From JAIBDK01 sp965261915 (GTDB taxonomy: Bacteria; Pseudomonadota; Gammaproteobacteria; Arenicellales; Poriferihabitantaceae), in the NCBI GenBank assembly GCA_965261915.1, contig CBDHDW010000013.1, positions 1,240,001 to 1,304,000 on the forward strand: 64,000 nucleotides of DNA. Reading direction: 5' to 3'. The position numbers and the translations under genes were made by a program. Numbering within the stretch: the first letter of the stretch is position 1; every line of letters starts with the position of its first letter. Under the pieces are notes generated by a model, which was given only the letters and a program-made list of their open reading frames with translations, did not search any database and was not told where the DNA came from. Below, piece by piece: positions 16,322 through 26,215 of this stretch.

Positions 16322-17971
16322 CCCAAATCCCCAGATAGAGTAGCATCAGCGCTTCAAGGCTCGGTGAATCCCTCTTTCAAGCCTTGTGGCTGGCCATTAC
16401 AGCAAATTATGGTAGCTAGTGCCGAGAGGTTTACTCAAAAACCGCTGTTCGGTGCATTATCAGTGCTAAATCGGCTATTTTTGACGCACCTGTCCTGCAG
16501 AAGCCGTTATTCTTGTTCTATGTCGGGTTAAATGGGCGGCGCTTCAAACTCCTTCAGTGCCAGCAGCACTCGTTCCAGTAGTAGTCGGTGGTTTTCCCGC
16601 ATTTTTACCAAGAGTTGACGTCCCGTCCTGACCACTTTTGCCGCGATGGCGTACAGCCGCCAGCGCAGTGTTATCGCACGATGCTGGGACAACTCCCCCG
16701 GCAGCAACTGACGCATGAGGGCACATAGATTGCAGGAGAGTGCGGAGATTAAAAAGTACAGCACATTGGCAGCAAAATCTGAACACGGCAGGGTGTCGCC
16801 ACCAAAATCTCGTTTCAGTTCCTTGATTCGGTTCTCGCTGTCCTCGCCACGCTGGTTGTACCAGTGGACAATCTCGCTATCGCTAAGGCTATCCCGATTA
16901 GTGGCAATCGCACGATAAATATAAGCACCTGAGTTTATTTCCTCTGAACTGTTTTCTGAGTTATCTGATGAATCTAAATCCAGACTCGCCTGGCCGGTAA
17001 CGGCTGTTCTCTGAATGATAAGGGTGAAGGGTTTTTCATACTCACCGATGCAGAAACTGGTGCGGTAGGTATCCTGACCATTGACCGCTTTGTCTTTTTT
17101 ATCCAGCAAAGGCTGCCAGTCCGAAGCGCTTGCCGCTGCTATCTGCGCGCGCAGTGCGGCGCTGGTCTTGGCGCGAATGGCATACTCGATACCCTGCTTA
17201 TCACAATACTCAATGACTTTTGTTTGGTAGCCGGCAGCATCAATACGCAACGCCTTCACGGTACAGTCTTCCGGGAGCGACTGCTGGCATTGCTGGATAA
17301 ACGGCTTATTATCTTTCGCTGGCGGCACATTGCCGTGACGGAAATCCACGGCCACGATCTGCCCGGTTTCCGCAATATGCCCGACCATCGGCATAAAGCC
17401 CTTGTTCTTGTTGTAAGTCCACCGTGCACCCGCTTTATGGGCAATAATCTCGGTGGCATCAATGTCCAGTGTGACTTCCTTACAGCGATGCAAGGCTACC
17501 TTCAATAAGGCTTTATTCACCTTTACCCAGGCAGCCTGGATTTGCGGCTGGCTTCCCATTCGCCTGAGCCAATCTCCAATCGTGGTCGCCTGGGGAAGTT
17601 TCTTGAGATCCAGCACGGTGCGCAGTGCTTCATCATCCTGAAGGTGGCGAACCTCATCCAGGTGAAAACTGCCTTCATGCTGCATCAGGATGAGGGTCTT
17701 GATGAACTCCGAGGGCTTATACCCACGATTGCTTTTAGGCTGGGGGAAGTGCTTGTCGATTCGCTCAGACAGGTTCAGGGAGTCCATTAGTTGAGCAATC
17801 GCCAATAAACCGGCACGAGAGGTGAGTAAATCGTTCGTTGTATCGAGTTTGTAGGGTAGAATAGTCATCAGCCTTGAGCTGTGCACCCATTGGGTGATGG
17901 TGGGTTTGAGAGCAAACCATTATACAGCCAAGGCTTCCTGCGTTTAAGAGATTTCTATCTGGGGATTGGGG
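16322..17971 (-). mobile_element. IS1380-family element, copy 2 (1650 bp)
   Basis: It has the same ends as copy 1 (CCCAAATCCCCAGATAG and CTATCTGGGGATTGGGG). It is 12 bp shorter, and the difference lies in the serine-acid linker of the transposase. The flanks CAATT (left) and CCGTT (right) do not match, so no target duplication is visible. This could result from recombination between IS copies that exchanged flanking DNA. Confidence 0.92.
16528..17886 (-). CDS. IS1380-family DDE transposase, copy 2
   Basis: This 452-residue protein is nearly identical to the copy at 5229-6599. It differs by a four-residue deletion in the acidic linker (SDNSENSSEE here, with an extra DSSE-type unit in copy 1) and a few substitutions such as Val to Ile in the DATEIIAHK motif. 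All catalytic blocks are present. The start is the GTG at 17886 or the ATG at 17868. Confidence 0.92.
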   Translation of the reverse strand: MHSSRLMTILPYKLDTTNDLLTSRAGLLAIAQLMDSLNLSERIDKHFPQPKSNRGYKPSEFIKTLILMQHEGSFHLDEVRHLQDDEALRTVLDLKKLPQATTIGDWLRRMGSQPQIQAAWVKVNKALLKVALHRCKEVTLDIDATEIIAHKAGARWTYNKNKGFMPMVGHIAETGQIVAVDFRHGNVPPAKDNKPFIQQCQQSLPEDCTVKALRIDAAGYQTKVIEYCDKQGIEYAIRAKTSAALRAQIAAASASDWQPLLDKKDKAVNGQDTYRTSFCIGEYEKPFTLIIQRTAVTGQASLDLDSSDNSENSSEEINSGAYIYRAIATNRDSLSDSEIVHWYNQRGEDSENRIKELKRDFGGDTLPCSDFAANVLYFLISALSCNLCALMRQLLPGELSQHRAITLRWRLYAIAAKVVRTGRQLLVKMRENHRLLLERVLLALKEFEAPPI

Positions 17972-18144
17972 CCGTTACAGAACAGCGATTTCAGAACCAG
18001 CAATCAGTCGATTTATCGATTTATCAGTTTGTTGTGAATCAATCGTCGAATATCCGAAATCCGTCTGCAAAAGCCACTGAATTGGCAGCGCATTTGTAGT
18101 ACCATTCCGACTCCATAAATCACCTTAATTTGTTGAGTTTGAAT

Positions 18145-19029
18145 ATGCTCAAAGGCAGTATTGTTGCAATCGTCACACCCATGACTTTGGATGGCGACAT
18201 TGATTATCCCGCGCTTGAAAAACTGCTCAACTTCCATGTTGAGAATGGCACGGACGGAATTGTTTCAGTGGGTACAACGGGTGAATCTGCGACCCTGACC
18301 ATCGATGAACAGATCGATATCATTGACAAAACCAGAGGCTTTGTCGGTGGACGGATACCTGTTATTGCCGGCACCGGCGGTAATTCAACGAGTGAAGCGA
18401 TCGAGCTGACTTCTCGTGCTGCGGATTTGGGCGTGGATGCGTGTTTACTGGTTGTTCCTTATTACAATAAGCCTACGCAAAACGGATTATATGAACACTT
18501 TAAACTGATCGCTGAAACTGTCGATATTCCGCAAATTTTGTATAACGTCCCGGGTAGAACGTCACTGGATATGCTAAATGACACCGTCGCCCGCCTCGGC
18601 GGAATCAAAAACATTATCGGTATTAAGGATGCGACTTCAGATATTCCGCGGGTGGCGGATTTCAAAAATCGTTGCGGCTCGGACTTTGCAGTTTACTCAG
18701 GCAATGATGATACTGCGTTAGATCTAATGAAAGCGGGCGGTGACGGCTGTATTTCTGTTACCGCAAATGTCGCGCCTAAATTAATGCACGAAATGTGTGC
18801 TACTGCTATTGCCGGAGATAGGGATACTGCGTCTGGGATTAACGCCAGACTGGATCCATTGCACGAATCCCTGTTTTACGAATCCAATCCAATTCCGGTG
18901 AAATGGTGTCTCAGTGAAATGGGATATATCACCGAGGGTATTCGATTGCCGCTAACCATCTTGTCGATTGAACATCATGCGGTTTTGAGACAAGCGATGA
19001 AATCCGCTGGCGTTGTTTGGTGTCTTTGA
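18145..19029 (+). CDS. dapA: 4-hydroxy-tetrahydrodipicolinate synthase
   Basis: DapA condenses pyruvate with aspartate semialdehyde in lysine and peptidoglycan precursor synthesis. The 294-residue protein shows the TIM-barrel family blocks: GSIVAIVTPM at the start, the substrate loop GTTGESATL, the catalytic Tyr in LYNVPGRTS and the Schiff-base Lys in IIGIKDATSD. The length matches E. coli DapA (292). The ATG at 18145 is chosen over the upstream TTG at 18130, because the family starts a few residues before GSIVA. purL follows 44 bases later on the same strand. The IS1380 copy ends 173 bases upstream, so the dapA promoter must lie in that short gap or in the element. Confidence 0.95.
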   Translation: MLKGSIVAIVTPMTLDGDIDYPALEKLLNFHVENGTDGIVSVGTTGESATLTIDEQIDIIDKTRGFVGGRIPVIAGTGGNSTSEAIELTSRAADLGVDACLLVVPYYNKPTQNGLYEHFKLIAETVDIPQILYNVPGRTSLDMLNDTVARLGGIKNIIGIKDATSDIPRVADFKNRCGSDFAVYSGNDDTALDLMKAGGDGCISVTANVAPKLMHEMCATAIAGDRDTASGINARLDPLHESLFYESNPIPVKWCLSEMGYITEGIRLPLTILSIEHHAVLRQAMKSAGVVWCL

Positions 19030-19073
19030 TCCGTCGATCCAGTTTGGAAACGGATTCAATATTCTGATCTCGC

Positions 19074-22000
19074 ATGCTAATCATATCTGGTGATATTGCG
19101 TTATCGCATTTTCGAACGCAAAAGTGCCAGAATGACCTTGCGACGCGGATACCCCAATGCCATGGCGTTGAAACTCGTTTCGTTTATTTTTTGCAAACTG
19201 ATTCACAGTTTGACTCGAATGAACTCGCGAAAATTTACGGACTGCTAAATACAACGGCTGCACTACAACAGCCCCCGGCAATCAAAAGTTCTGGGTCTAT
19301 AGTCAAAAAGGTGGTGGTACCGCGTATTGGCACCATTTCTCCCTGGTCAACCAAGGCGTCGGATATATTTTATCTCTGCGGCTTTGGTGAAATCAAACGT
19401 GTAGAACGGGGCGTGGTTTGGTGGTTTCACGGAGATGGCCTGGACCATAGGATGGGCGATGGGATGGATGAGTCAGCGCTTTCCGGATTGGTTTTTGATC
19501 CGATGACGGAGTCATTGCTGGATACAGAAGCGGATGCCAGGAAATTGTTTGTATCACAGGAGCCTGCGCCGTTGCTAACCGTAGATTTGTTAAATGGCGG
19601 GGCGCAGGCGTTGCATCAGGCCAATATGGAATTCGGCTTCGCACTAAGTGAAGAGGAGCAGGCTTATCTGATTGAACAGTTTTCAAAACTGGGGCGAAAT
19701 CCTACCGATGTAGAGTTAATGATGTTTGCTCAGGTAAATTCAGAGCATTGCCGCCACAAGATATTCAACGCGGATTGGGTTATTGACGGTGAATCGAAGG
19801 ATCAGTCATTGTTTTCCATGATTCGTCATACTCATCAACACACACCTGATGGAACTTTGTCGGCGTACTCGGATAATGCAGCGGTTTTGGCGGGCAGTGA
19901 AGCACAGCGCTGGGCCAGTGATCCGAACAACGATGGATATGGTTATACGCGAGAACCGGTTCATTTCACCGCCAAAGTGGAAACCCACAACCATCCTACT
20001 GCTATTTCTCCTTACCCAGGTGCATCAACAGGATCAGGAGGAGAGATTCGTGACGAGGGCGCAACCGGCCGTGGGGGTAAACCCAAAGCCGGGCTGGTTG
20101 GCTATTCTGTTTCTCATTTACGCATTCCCGATCTACCGAAACCGTGGGAGCAGGCTGAGAGTAAACCAGATCGAATTGCCGCGCCGTTACAAATAATGAC
20201 AGAGGGGCCGTTGGGTGCGGCTGCTTTCAACAATGAGTTTGGAAGGCCGAATATTGCAGGCTACTTCAGGACTTTTGAGCAGCAGGGCGAAAGTGAAAAC
20301 GAGCGCTTTGGATATCATAAACCCATCATGCTGGCAGGCGGGCTCGGTACTATTCGACCGCAGCATGTTGAGAAAAATGCCATCGTACCAGGGACTCCAA
20401 TCATTGTTCTGGGCGGTCCAACGATGCTGATTGGATTGGGCGGTGGTGCAGCCTCAAGCGTTGCATCAGGGAGCCGCTCTGAACTACTGGACTTTGCATC
20501 CGTACAGCGCGGCAACCCGGAAATGCAGCGTCGTTGTCAGGAAGTAATCGATACCTGCTGCGCCATGGGAGATGACAGCCCCATTGTGTCGATTCATGAT
20601 GTAGGGGCAGGCGGGTTATGTAACGCGTTACCCGAATTGGTGCACGATTCAGATTCTGGCGGTGTATTTGGACTGCGAAATATATTGAATGATGAAGAAT
20701 CAATGTCGCCCATGCAGATTTGGTGCAATGAATCACAGGAGCGTTATGTGTTGGCGGTGGCACCGGAAAGGCTGCAGGAGTTTGAGGCGATTTGCCGACG
20801 TGAGCGGTGTTTGTTCGCTGTGGTTGGCGAGGCGGTGGAGCAGAAAAAGCTGGTTTTGCAGGATTCGGCGTTTTCTGATTTCGATCAGCAGCCCATCGAT
20901 TTACCAATGGACGTATTATTTGGATTACCGCCGAAAATGCTGCGTAAGGTTGAGAGTAGAGGCGATACGCCGTTACCATCCGTGTTTCACCATATCGAGT
21001 TAAAAGATGCCTTTCAGCGTGTTCTGTCTTTCCCGACTGTCGGCGACAAAACATTTTTGGTTACCATTGGTGATCGAAGTGTAACCGGCCTGATCGCACG
21101 TGATCAAATGGTCGGCCCCTGGCAGGTACCCGTTGCCGACGTGGCTGTTACGGCTTGTGGCTACCGCTCTAATTCGGGTGAGGCATTTGCCATAGGTGAG
21201 CGAACTCCCATTGCAACGATCGATTCCCCAGCTAGTGGCCGAATGGCGATTGCTGAAGTCCTTACCAATATGGCCGCTGCGTGTATTGGTAATATTGAAA
21301 ACATCAAGTTGTCTGCAAACTGGATGGTTGCAGCCGGAGAACCGGGACACGATGCCGATCTTTATGAAACGGTTCGTTCTGTGGCTTTGGAATTGTGTCC
21401 GGCTTTAGGTCTTGCCATACCCGTTGGTAAAGACTCCATGTCCATGCGCACCCTTTGGCAAGAGGATGAGAATGAGATGCGCAACGTTTCACCACTGTCG
21501 CTGGTTGTTACTGGGTTTTCGAGAGTTCAGGATATTCGTAAGACGCTGACCCCGGAGCTTTCGAATTCAGATGACACGGAACTGTGGTTAGTTGATCTGG
21601 GCGGCGGGAAATCCCGAATGGCTGCGAGTGTATTATCCCAGGTGTTTTCGCATACGGATGGTGAAGTGCCGGATGTTGATAATTGCGATGAGCTGGCCGG
21701 TCTATTTAAGTTTATTCAGAAGCTTATTGCTGAAGATATTTTACTCGCATACCATGACCGATCTGATGGTGGATTAGCGGCAACGCTGTGTGAAATGGCT
21801 TTTGCAAGTCGTTGCGGTCTGGAGATTCATTTGCCTGACAGTGAGCGATCTCCGTTAGAAATCCTGTTTAATGAAGAAGTAGGTTGCGTCGTTCAAATCC
21901 GCCAAGCAAGCAGTGCTGCACTATTGAACCTGGCCGAAACACAGGGAATTTCTGAGAGAGTACATAACATTGGTGTGCCCTCAGTCACCGGGCAGATATC

Positions 22001-23003
22001 CATTTTTGCAAAAGGCAATTTGCTTTATGAGGAAAACAGGGCGAAATTGCATCAAATTTGGTCTGAGACAACCTGGCAAATCCAGCGTTTGCGCGACAAT
22101 CCGGTTTGTGCAGATGAAGAATACGGCAGAATAATCGATCAGCAGGACTCCGGATTGTTTAGCGCGTTAACATTTGAGCACAATGAGCAAATCAGCAGCG
22201 AGATTTTCGATTCGGTCAATATCCATACGTCGCGGCCAAAAATCGCTATTCTTCGAGAGCAGGGCGTTAATGGTCAGCTAGAAATGGCTGCTGCTTTTCA
22301 CAGTGTTGGATTTGATGCTATTGATGTAACGACCACGGACTTGATTGATGATTTGGATCTGAAATCCTTTTCCGGACTCGCGGCTTGCGGCGGGTTTTCT
22401 TTCGGTGATGTATTGGGAGCGGGAGAAGGTTGGGGGAAATCCATTCTATACAATGAAAAATTAAAGGATAAGTTTGAAGCATTTTTCAATCGATCCGATT
22501 CTTTTGCGCTGGGAGTATGTAATGGCTGCCAAATGCTGTCATCTATAAAGCAGATTATCCCGGGAACGGCGTATTGGCCCCGATTTTTGCGCAACACTTC
22601 TGAGCAGTATGAAGCCAGGTTCGTTATGGTTGAAGTATCTTCAGATAAATCGGTTCTGCTGAAAGATATGCAAGGGTCAAAATTTCCGGTTTCCACGGCG
22701 CATGGAGAGGGACGAGCTGTTTTCGCTGATTCTCGGGCGCAAAACGAACTAGTCAAACAACGGCAAACCTGCTTGCGATACGTGGATAGTCAAGGCGAGC
22801 CAACGCAGCGCTATCCCATGAATCCAAATGGTTCGGTAAATGGACTAACGGGTTTTACCAATGATGATGGTAGAATAACCATCATGATGCCGCATCCAGA
22901 ACGGGTATTTAGAGCGCTGTCAAATTCGTGGAATCCTGGTGACTGGGGGGAATTTAGCCCTTGGATAAAAATATTTAAAAACGCCCGAGAATGGGTGGGT
23001 TAA
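19074..23003 (+). CDS. purL: Phosphoribosylformylglycinamidine synthase (FGAM synthase), single chain
   Basis: PurL converts FGAR, ATP and glutamine to FGAM in purine synthesis. The 1309-residue chain is the large gammaproteobacterial form. It has an amino-terminal PurS-like region (GTISPWSTKA), a linker domain (LGRNPTDVELMMFAQVNSEHC), and two AIR-synthase-like halves with KVETHNHPTAISPYPGA, GEIRDEGATGRG and IPVGKDSMSM. The carboxy-terminal glutamine amidotransferase has its catalytic Cys in GVCNGCQM (near residue 1149) and its His/Glu in MPHPERVF (near 1273). No frameshift or missing block was seen. It follows dapA and precedes a small membrane protein gene. Confidence 0.97.
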   Translation: MLIISGDIALSHFRTQKCQNDLATRIPQCHGVETRFVYFLQTDSQFDSNELAKIYGLLNTTAALQQPPAIKSSGSIVKKVVVPRIGTISPWSTKASDIFYLCGFGEIKRVERGVVWWFHGDGLDHRMGDGMDESALSGLVFDPMTESLLDTEADARKLFVSQEPAPLLTVDLLNGGAQALHQANMEFGFALSEEEQAYLIEQFSKLGRNPTDVELMMFAQVNSEHCRHKIFNADWVIDGESKDQSLFSMIRHTHQHTPDGTLSAYSDNAAVLAGSEAQRWASDPNNDGYGYTREPVHFTAKVETHNHPTAISPYPGASTGSGGEIRDEGATGRGGKPKAGLVGYSVSHLRIPDLPKPWEQAESKPDRIAAPLQIMTEGPLGAAAFNNEFGRPNIAGYFRTFEQQGESENERFGYHKPIMLAGGLGTIRPQHVEKNAIVPGTPIIVLGGPTMLIGLGGGAASSVASGSRSELLDFASVQRGNPEMQRRCQEVIDTCCAMGDDSPIVSIHDVGAGGLCNALPELVHDSDSGGVFGLRNILNDEESMSPMQIWCNESQERYVLAVAPERLQEFEAICRRERCLFAVVGEAVEQKKLVLQDSAFSDFDQQPIDLPMDVLFGLPPKMLRKVESRGDTPLPSVFHHIELKDAFQRVLSFPTVGDKTFLVTIGDRSVTGLIARDQMVGPWQVPVADVAVTACGYRSNSGEAFAIGERTPIATIDSPASGRMAIAEVLTNMAAACIGNIENIKLSANWMVAAGEPGHDADLYETVRSVALELCPALGLAIPVGKDSMSMRTLWQEDENEMRNVSPLSLVVTGFSRVQDIRKTLTPELSNSDDTELWLVDLGGGKSRMAASVLSQVFSHTDGEVPDVDNCDELAGLFKFIQKLIAEDILLAYHDRSDGGLAATLCEMAFASRCGLEIHLPDSERSPLEILFNEEVGCVVQIRQASSAALLNLAETQGISERVHNIGVPSVTGQISIFAKGNLLYEENRAKLHQIWSETTWQIQRLRDNPVCADEEYGRIIDQQDSGLFSALTFEHNEQISSEIFDSVNIHTSRPKIAILREQGVNGQLEMAAAFHSVGFDAIDVTTTDLIDDLDLKSFSGLAACGGFSFGDVLGAGEGWGKSILYNEKLKDKFEAFFNRSDSFALGVCNGCQMLSSIKQIIPGTAYWPRFLRNTSEQYEARFVMVEVSSDKSVLLKDMQGSKFPVSTAHGEGRAVFADSRAQNELVKQRQTCLRYVDSQGEPTQRYPMNPNGSVNGLTGFTNDDGRITIMMPHPERVFRALSNSWNPGDWGEFSPWIKIFKNAREWVG

Positions 23004-23020
23004 TTCACAAAGTTAAACAA

Positions 23021-23455
23021 ATGGCTAAAAGTAAATTTTCATCATCGAATTATTTAATCAGGCTGCTGGGTGCAATGGTTTTAGTGTTTGCAACGTATAA
23101 CCCACTACAACCGTACTCATACTACTACTGGTCGATAAAACCGCTACTCCACGACCTCGATAGTTTTACTATCTTCAAGGGCCTGCTGGGAATTGTATTA
23201 TTAATTGGGTGGAGTATATTTTTACGAGCGACGCTGCGCGCCCTAAGCTTGTTTGGAATTATTCTGGCGGTCGGATTTTTCGGGTTGTTGTTATGGTTTA
23301 TGGTGGATCAAGGCTGGATCGGGCTGGAAAATCAGAAAGCGCTCACCTGGTTGGTACTTTTCGGAATAAGCGGTGTGTTGTCCATTGGTCTTTCCTGGTC
23401 GCATATCCGCCGAAGAATGACAGGACAACTTGATGTGGATGAAACTGACGGCTGA
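23021..23455 (+). CDS. Small inner-membrane protein, DUF6524-like
   Basis: This 144-residue protein has four predicted membrane helices (around LLGAMVLVFATY, GLLGIVLLIGWSIFL, FGIILAVGFFGLLLWFMV and WLVLFGISGVLSIGLSW) and a basic-acidic tail. It resembles the DUF6524 family, whose function is unknown. The start is placed at the ATG 23021. A longer frame from 22991 would overlap the end of purL. It lies 17 bases after purL, so the two are probably co-transcribed. It converges on the Cds6-like gene, with only 15 bases between their ends. Confidence 0.7.
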   Translation: MAKSKFSSSNYLIRLLGAMVLVFATYNPLQPYSYYYWSIKPLLHDLDSFTIFKGLLGIVLLIGWSIFLRATLRALSLFGIILAVGFFGLLLWFMVDQGWIGLENQKALTWLVLFGISGVLSIGLSWSHIRRRMTGQLDVDETDG

Positions 23456-23470
23456 CAATCGGCAGTGAAA

Positions 23471-24295
23471 CTATTTCAGCACTTTTACGGTTTTTTCTGA
23501 AAGAATCTTCCAGCTTCCATCGCTGTGTGTGAAATCAAGGGATTTAATCACCTCATCTCTGTAGCTGTCTGAATTATAGTTCTGCCTGAACACCACTCTG
23601 GTTACTTCATTTTCGATGCCAGTGAGTTCAATGTCCGATAACGAAAGCTCGATCTTTTTCGGTTTCTGCAATCTTTGTTTTCGTAAATCTGCCCATTGAT
23701 CCCGCGTTAGTGAGGCCGGGTATGGTAAAAATTCTGAAGAATAATGATCCAGATATTTCTCAACGTCCTGACTGGACCATGCGCTCGCCCAGCTTCGCAT
23801 CGCGGATTCTATTTCGCTGGCTATTTGATCGATATCATCCGCTTGAATCGGTTCCGTAGTGGATTCGGTTGACTGTTCAGTTGTTTGTTCCTGGGGCTGT
23901 TCCGGGGCTTCTTGTTCAGAGATTTGTTCTGCCGGTTGTACTACCGCAAGTTCTTGGCCGCCATCACCATCACCACCGGTAACGCTGTCTGTTTGCAGGT
24001 TGTTGTCACTGGAATTATCGCCTGATTCATCATTTTCATTTTCATCAACTTTGGCAATCTGTTCTGAGGTGGCGAGGATTTCTTCGAGCTTGCCGGAAAT
24101 TTCATCTTCCCTAATGATCAGGTTAGCATTCAGGTTGGTTTCCAGCGTGATCTCGTCAAATTTAAGATTAGTATCCGCCCAGATCTGCGAGCAGAAAAAG
24201 AGCGCTAAAGTTGACAACAAAACAGAAATCCAGTTCGTACTATTTCGAGCAACGAACACGTTGAGCTGGTGAGTAGTGTCGGGTTTTTTGGACAT
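23471..24295 (-). CDS. Exported or anchored protein with C-terminal NTF2-like (Cds6-type) domain
   Basis: This 274-residue protein has a hydrophobic helix near residues 22-40 (WISVLLSTLALFFCSQIWA) that acts as a signal peptide or anchor. A long low-complexity acidic and glutamine-rich linker follows (EQEAPEQPQEQTTEQ and neighbours). The last 120 residues form an NTF2-like domain with WASAWSSQDVEKYLDHYS and a DGSWKILSEK ending. Such domains close L,D-transpeptidase-associated Cds6-type proteins and are also found alone, where they probably bind a ligand in the periplasm. The frame extends upstream to 24385, but ATG 24295 (MSKKPDTT) gives a more usual start. Confidence 0.7.
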   Translation of the reverse strand: MSKKPDTTHQLNVFVARNSTNWISVLLSTLALFFCSQIWADTNLKFDEITLETNLNANLIIREDEISGKLEEILATSEQIAKVDENENDESGDNSSDNNLQTDSVTGGDGDGGQELAVVQPAEQISEQEAPEQPQEQTTEQSTESTTEPIQADDIDQIASEIESAMRSWASAWSSQDVEKYLDHYSSEFLPYPASLTRDQWADLRKQRLQKPKKIELSLSDIELTGIENEVTRVVFRQNYNSDSYRDEVIKSLDFTHSDGSWKILSEKTVKVLK

Positions 24296-24447
24296 AAGAG
24301 GGCTTGCCACTTCGCGAACGAACACGCTGCTGCAAGTGGTTAGAACGCCACGTCCCACTACTTTCGAGCTGAAAGTTGGCCACACAATTTTTAAAGCCTC
24401 CGACTTTTTAACAATAACTGATAGTATTTTTTTATATGCTACTATGG

Positions 24448-26103
24448 TTACATATTAGCATAATTTGGACCACCTGCACCTTCGGGCGTAACCCAATTAA
24501 TGTTCTTTCCCGGGTCTTTAATGTCGCATGTCTTACAGTGCACACAGTTTTGGGCGTTTATCTGCAATTCAGGCTGGCTTTCGGTGTTAATAAACTCGTA
24601 AACCCCCGCAGGGCAAAATCGTTGTTCAGGTCCGGCAAATTTATTGAAATTCAAGGCAACTGCCTGAGAAGACTCACTAAGTTTGAGGTGCGTGGGCTGA
24701 TCTTCTTCATGATTCGTACTGGATAAATATACTGAGGATGTTTTATCAAAACTCAGAACACCATCGGGCTTCGGGTAGGCGATGGTCTGACACTGGTCGG
24801 CTGGCTTCAGCGTCGCGCTATCTTCAACTGGATCGGTTAACTTAAAAGGTAATTTTCCGGCGAATATATTCTGATCGATAAAATTGTATGTGCCACCCAT
24901 CCAGGTTCCGAATTTGTGCAGCGCCGCACCAAAATTACGTGATCGATGTAATTCTTCGTATAGCCAGGAGGATTTGAAATGCGATTCGTAGTCTTCCAGT
25001 GTCCCTTCTCCGCAAAGCGAATTCACTACAGCTTCAGCAGCGAGCATGCCGGCTTTCATTGCTGTGTGCGAGCCCTTGATTTTTGAAAAATTCAAAGTGC
25101 CTGCGTCACACCCGATTAACAAACCATTAGGAAGACACATTTTTGGTAATGCGTTCAAACCTCCTTTGGTGATGGCTCTTGCGCCGTAAGCGATTCTTTC
25201 TCCTCCTTCCAGATATTGTTTGATTTCGGGATGGTGTTTAAACCGCTGTAATTCATCAAACGGACCAAGATAGGGATTGTCATAGGATAAGTCGGTTATC
25301 AAGCCCATTGAAACCAGATTGTCCTCCAGATGATAAAGAAAGGATCCGCCGCTGGCACCATGCTCCGCCAGGGGCCAACCCGCGCCATGGACAACAAGTC
25401 CCGGCTGATGTTTATCTGGATCAATCTTCCATAATTCCTTAATCCCAATTCCGTAGTGTTGAGTCTGTGAATCACTATCGAGGTTAAACCTGTTGATCAG
25501 CGTCTTTCCAAGATGACCGCGGCAGCCTTCGGCGAACAGCGTGACTTTTGCGTGCAGCTCCATACCAGGTTCGTAAGAACCTTTAACTTCACCATCGGAA
25601 CCTCGCCCCATCTCTCCTGTTGCAACACCTTTTATCGATCCGTCCTCGTGATACAGAACTTCAGAGGCCGGAAATCCCGGGAAAATTTCAACACCGAGTT
25701 GTTCAGCTTGCTCACCCAGCCAACGGCATAGCTTTCCTAAGCTGATAATATAGTTGCCATCGTTGTGCATTGGTTTTGGAACCATCCACAAGGGCATGTT
25801 TGTTGCCTTCGTGTCATTCCGAAACATCAGTACCCGGTCTTTCTGAACAGCGGTATTGAGTGGTGCGCAGCGATCTTGCCAGTCGGGAAACAGTTCGTTC
25901 AGGGCGCGTGGCTCAAACAAAGCGCCGGACAAAATATGTGCACCGACCTCCGAACCCTTTTCAAGAACGACTACCGCAAGTTCCCGTTCTTTTTGCTTAG
26001 CCATTTGCATGATTCGGCAGGCGGCAGAAAGCCCGGCAGGGCCAGCACCGACTATCACCACATCAACTTCCATGGACTCGCGTTCGGGTATTTGATCAGA
26101 CAT
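24448..26103 (-). CDS. Electron transfer flavoprotein-ubiquinone oxidoreductase
   Basis: ETF-QO passes electrons from reduced electron-transfer flavoprotein to ubiquinone at the inner membrane, linking fatty-acid and amino-acid dehydrogenases to respiration. The 551-residue chain begins with a FAD Rossmann motif (VVIVGAGPAGLSAAC, near residue 15). It contains the family blocks GAHILSGALFEP and GCDAGTLNFSKIKGSHTAMKAG, and ends in the single [4Fe-4S] cluster site (RFCPAGVYEF, then CVHCKTCDIKDP). The length and the terminal GGGPNY-like ending (EGAGGPNYANM) are normal. etfA and etfB are not in the window. Confidence 0.96.
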   Translation of the reverse strand: MSDQIPERESMEVDVVIVGAGPAGLSAACRIMQMAKQKERELAVVVLEKGSEVGAHILSGALFEPRALNELFPDWQDRCAPLNTAVQKDRVLMFRNDTKATNMPLWMVPKPMHNDGNYIISLGKLCRWLGEQAEQLGVEIFPGFPASEVLYHEDGSIKGVATGEMGRGSDGEVKGSYEPGMELHAKVTLFAEGCRGHLGKTLINRFNLDSDSQTQHYGIGIKELWKIDPDKHQPGLVVHGAGWPLAEHGASGGSFLYHLEDNLVSMGLITDLSYDNPYLGPFDELQRFKHHPEIKQYLEGGERIAYGARAITKGGLNALPKMCLPNGLLIGCDAGTLNFSKIKGSHTAMKAGMLAAEAVVNSLCGEGTLEDYESHFKSSWLYEELHRSRNFGAALHKFGTWMGGTYNFIDQNIFAGKLPFKLTDPVEDSATLKPADQCQTIAYPKPDGVLSFDKTSSVYLSSTNHEEDQPTHLKLSESSQAVALNFNKFAGPEQRFCPAGVYEFINTESQPELQINAQNCVHCKTCDIKDPGKNINWVTPEGAGGPNYANM

Positions 26104-26215
26104 TGGTATAGATCTCTTGAGTTCGTTTTGGGTTAAAAAAATAGGCCTGATATTCTGCTACTGATAAGGGTAAAATTCCAGTCCCAATGAAACTAATTAT
26201 TTGCCTGCAAAACCC

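Noticed and set aside
20401..21054. A 217-codon minus-strand frame inside purL
   Set aside because: Antisense shadow of a fully conserved PurL region.
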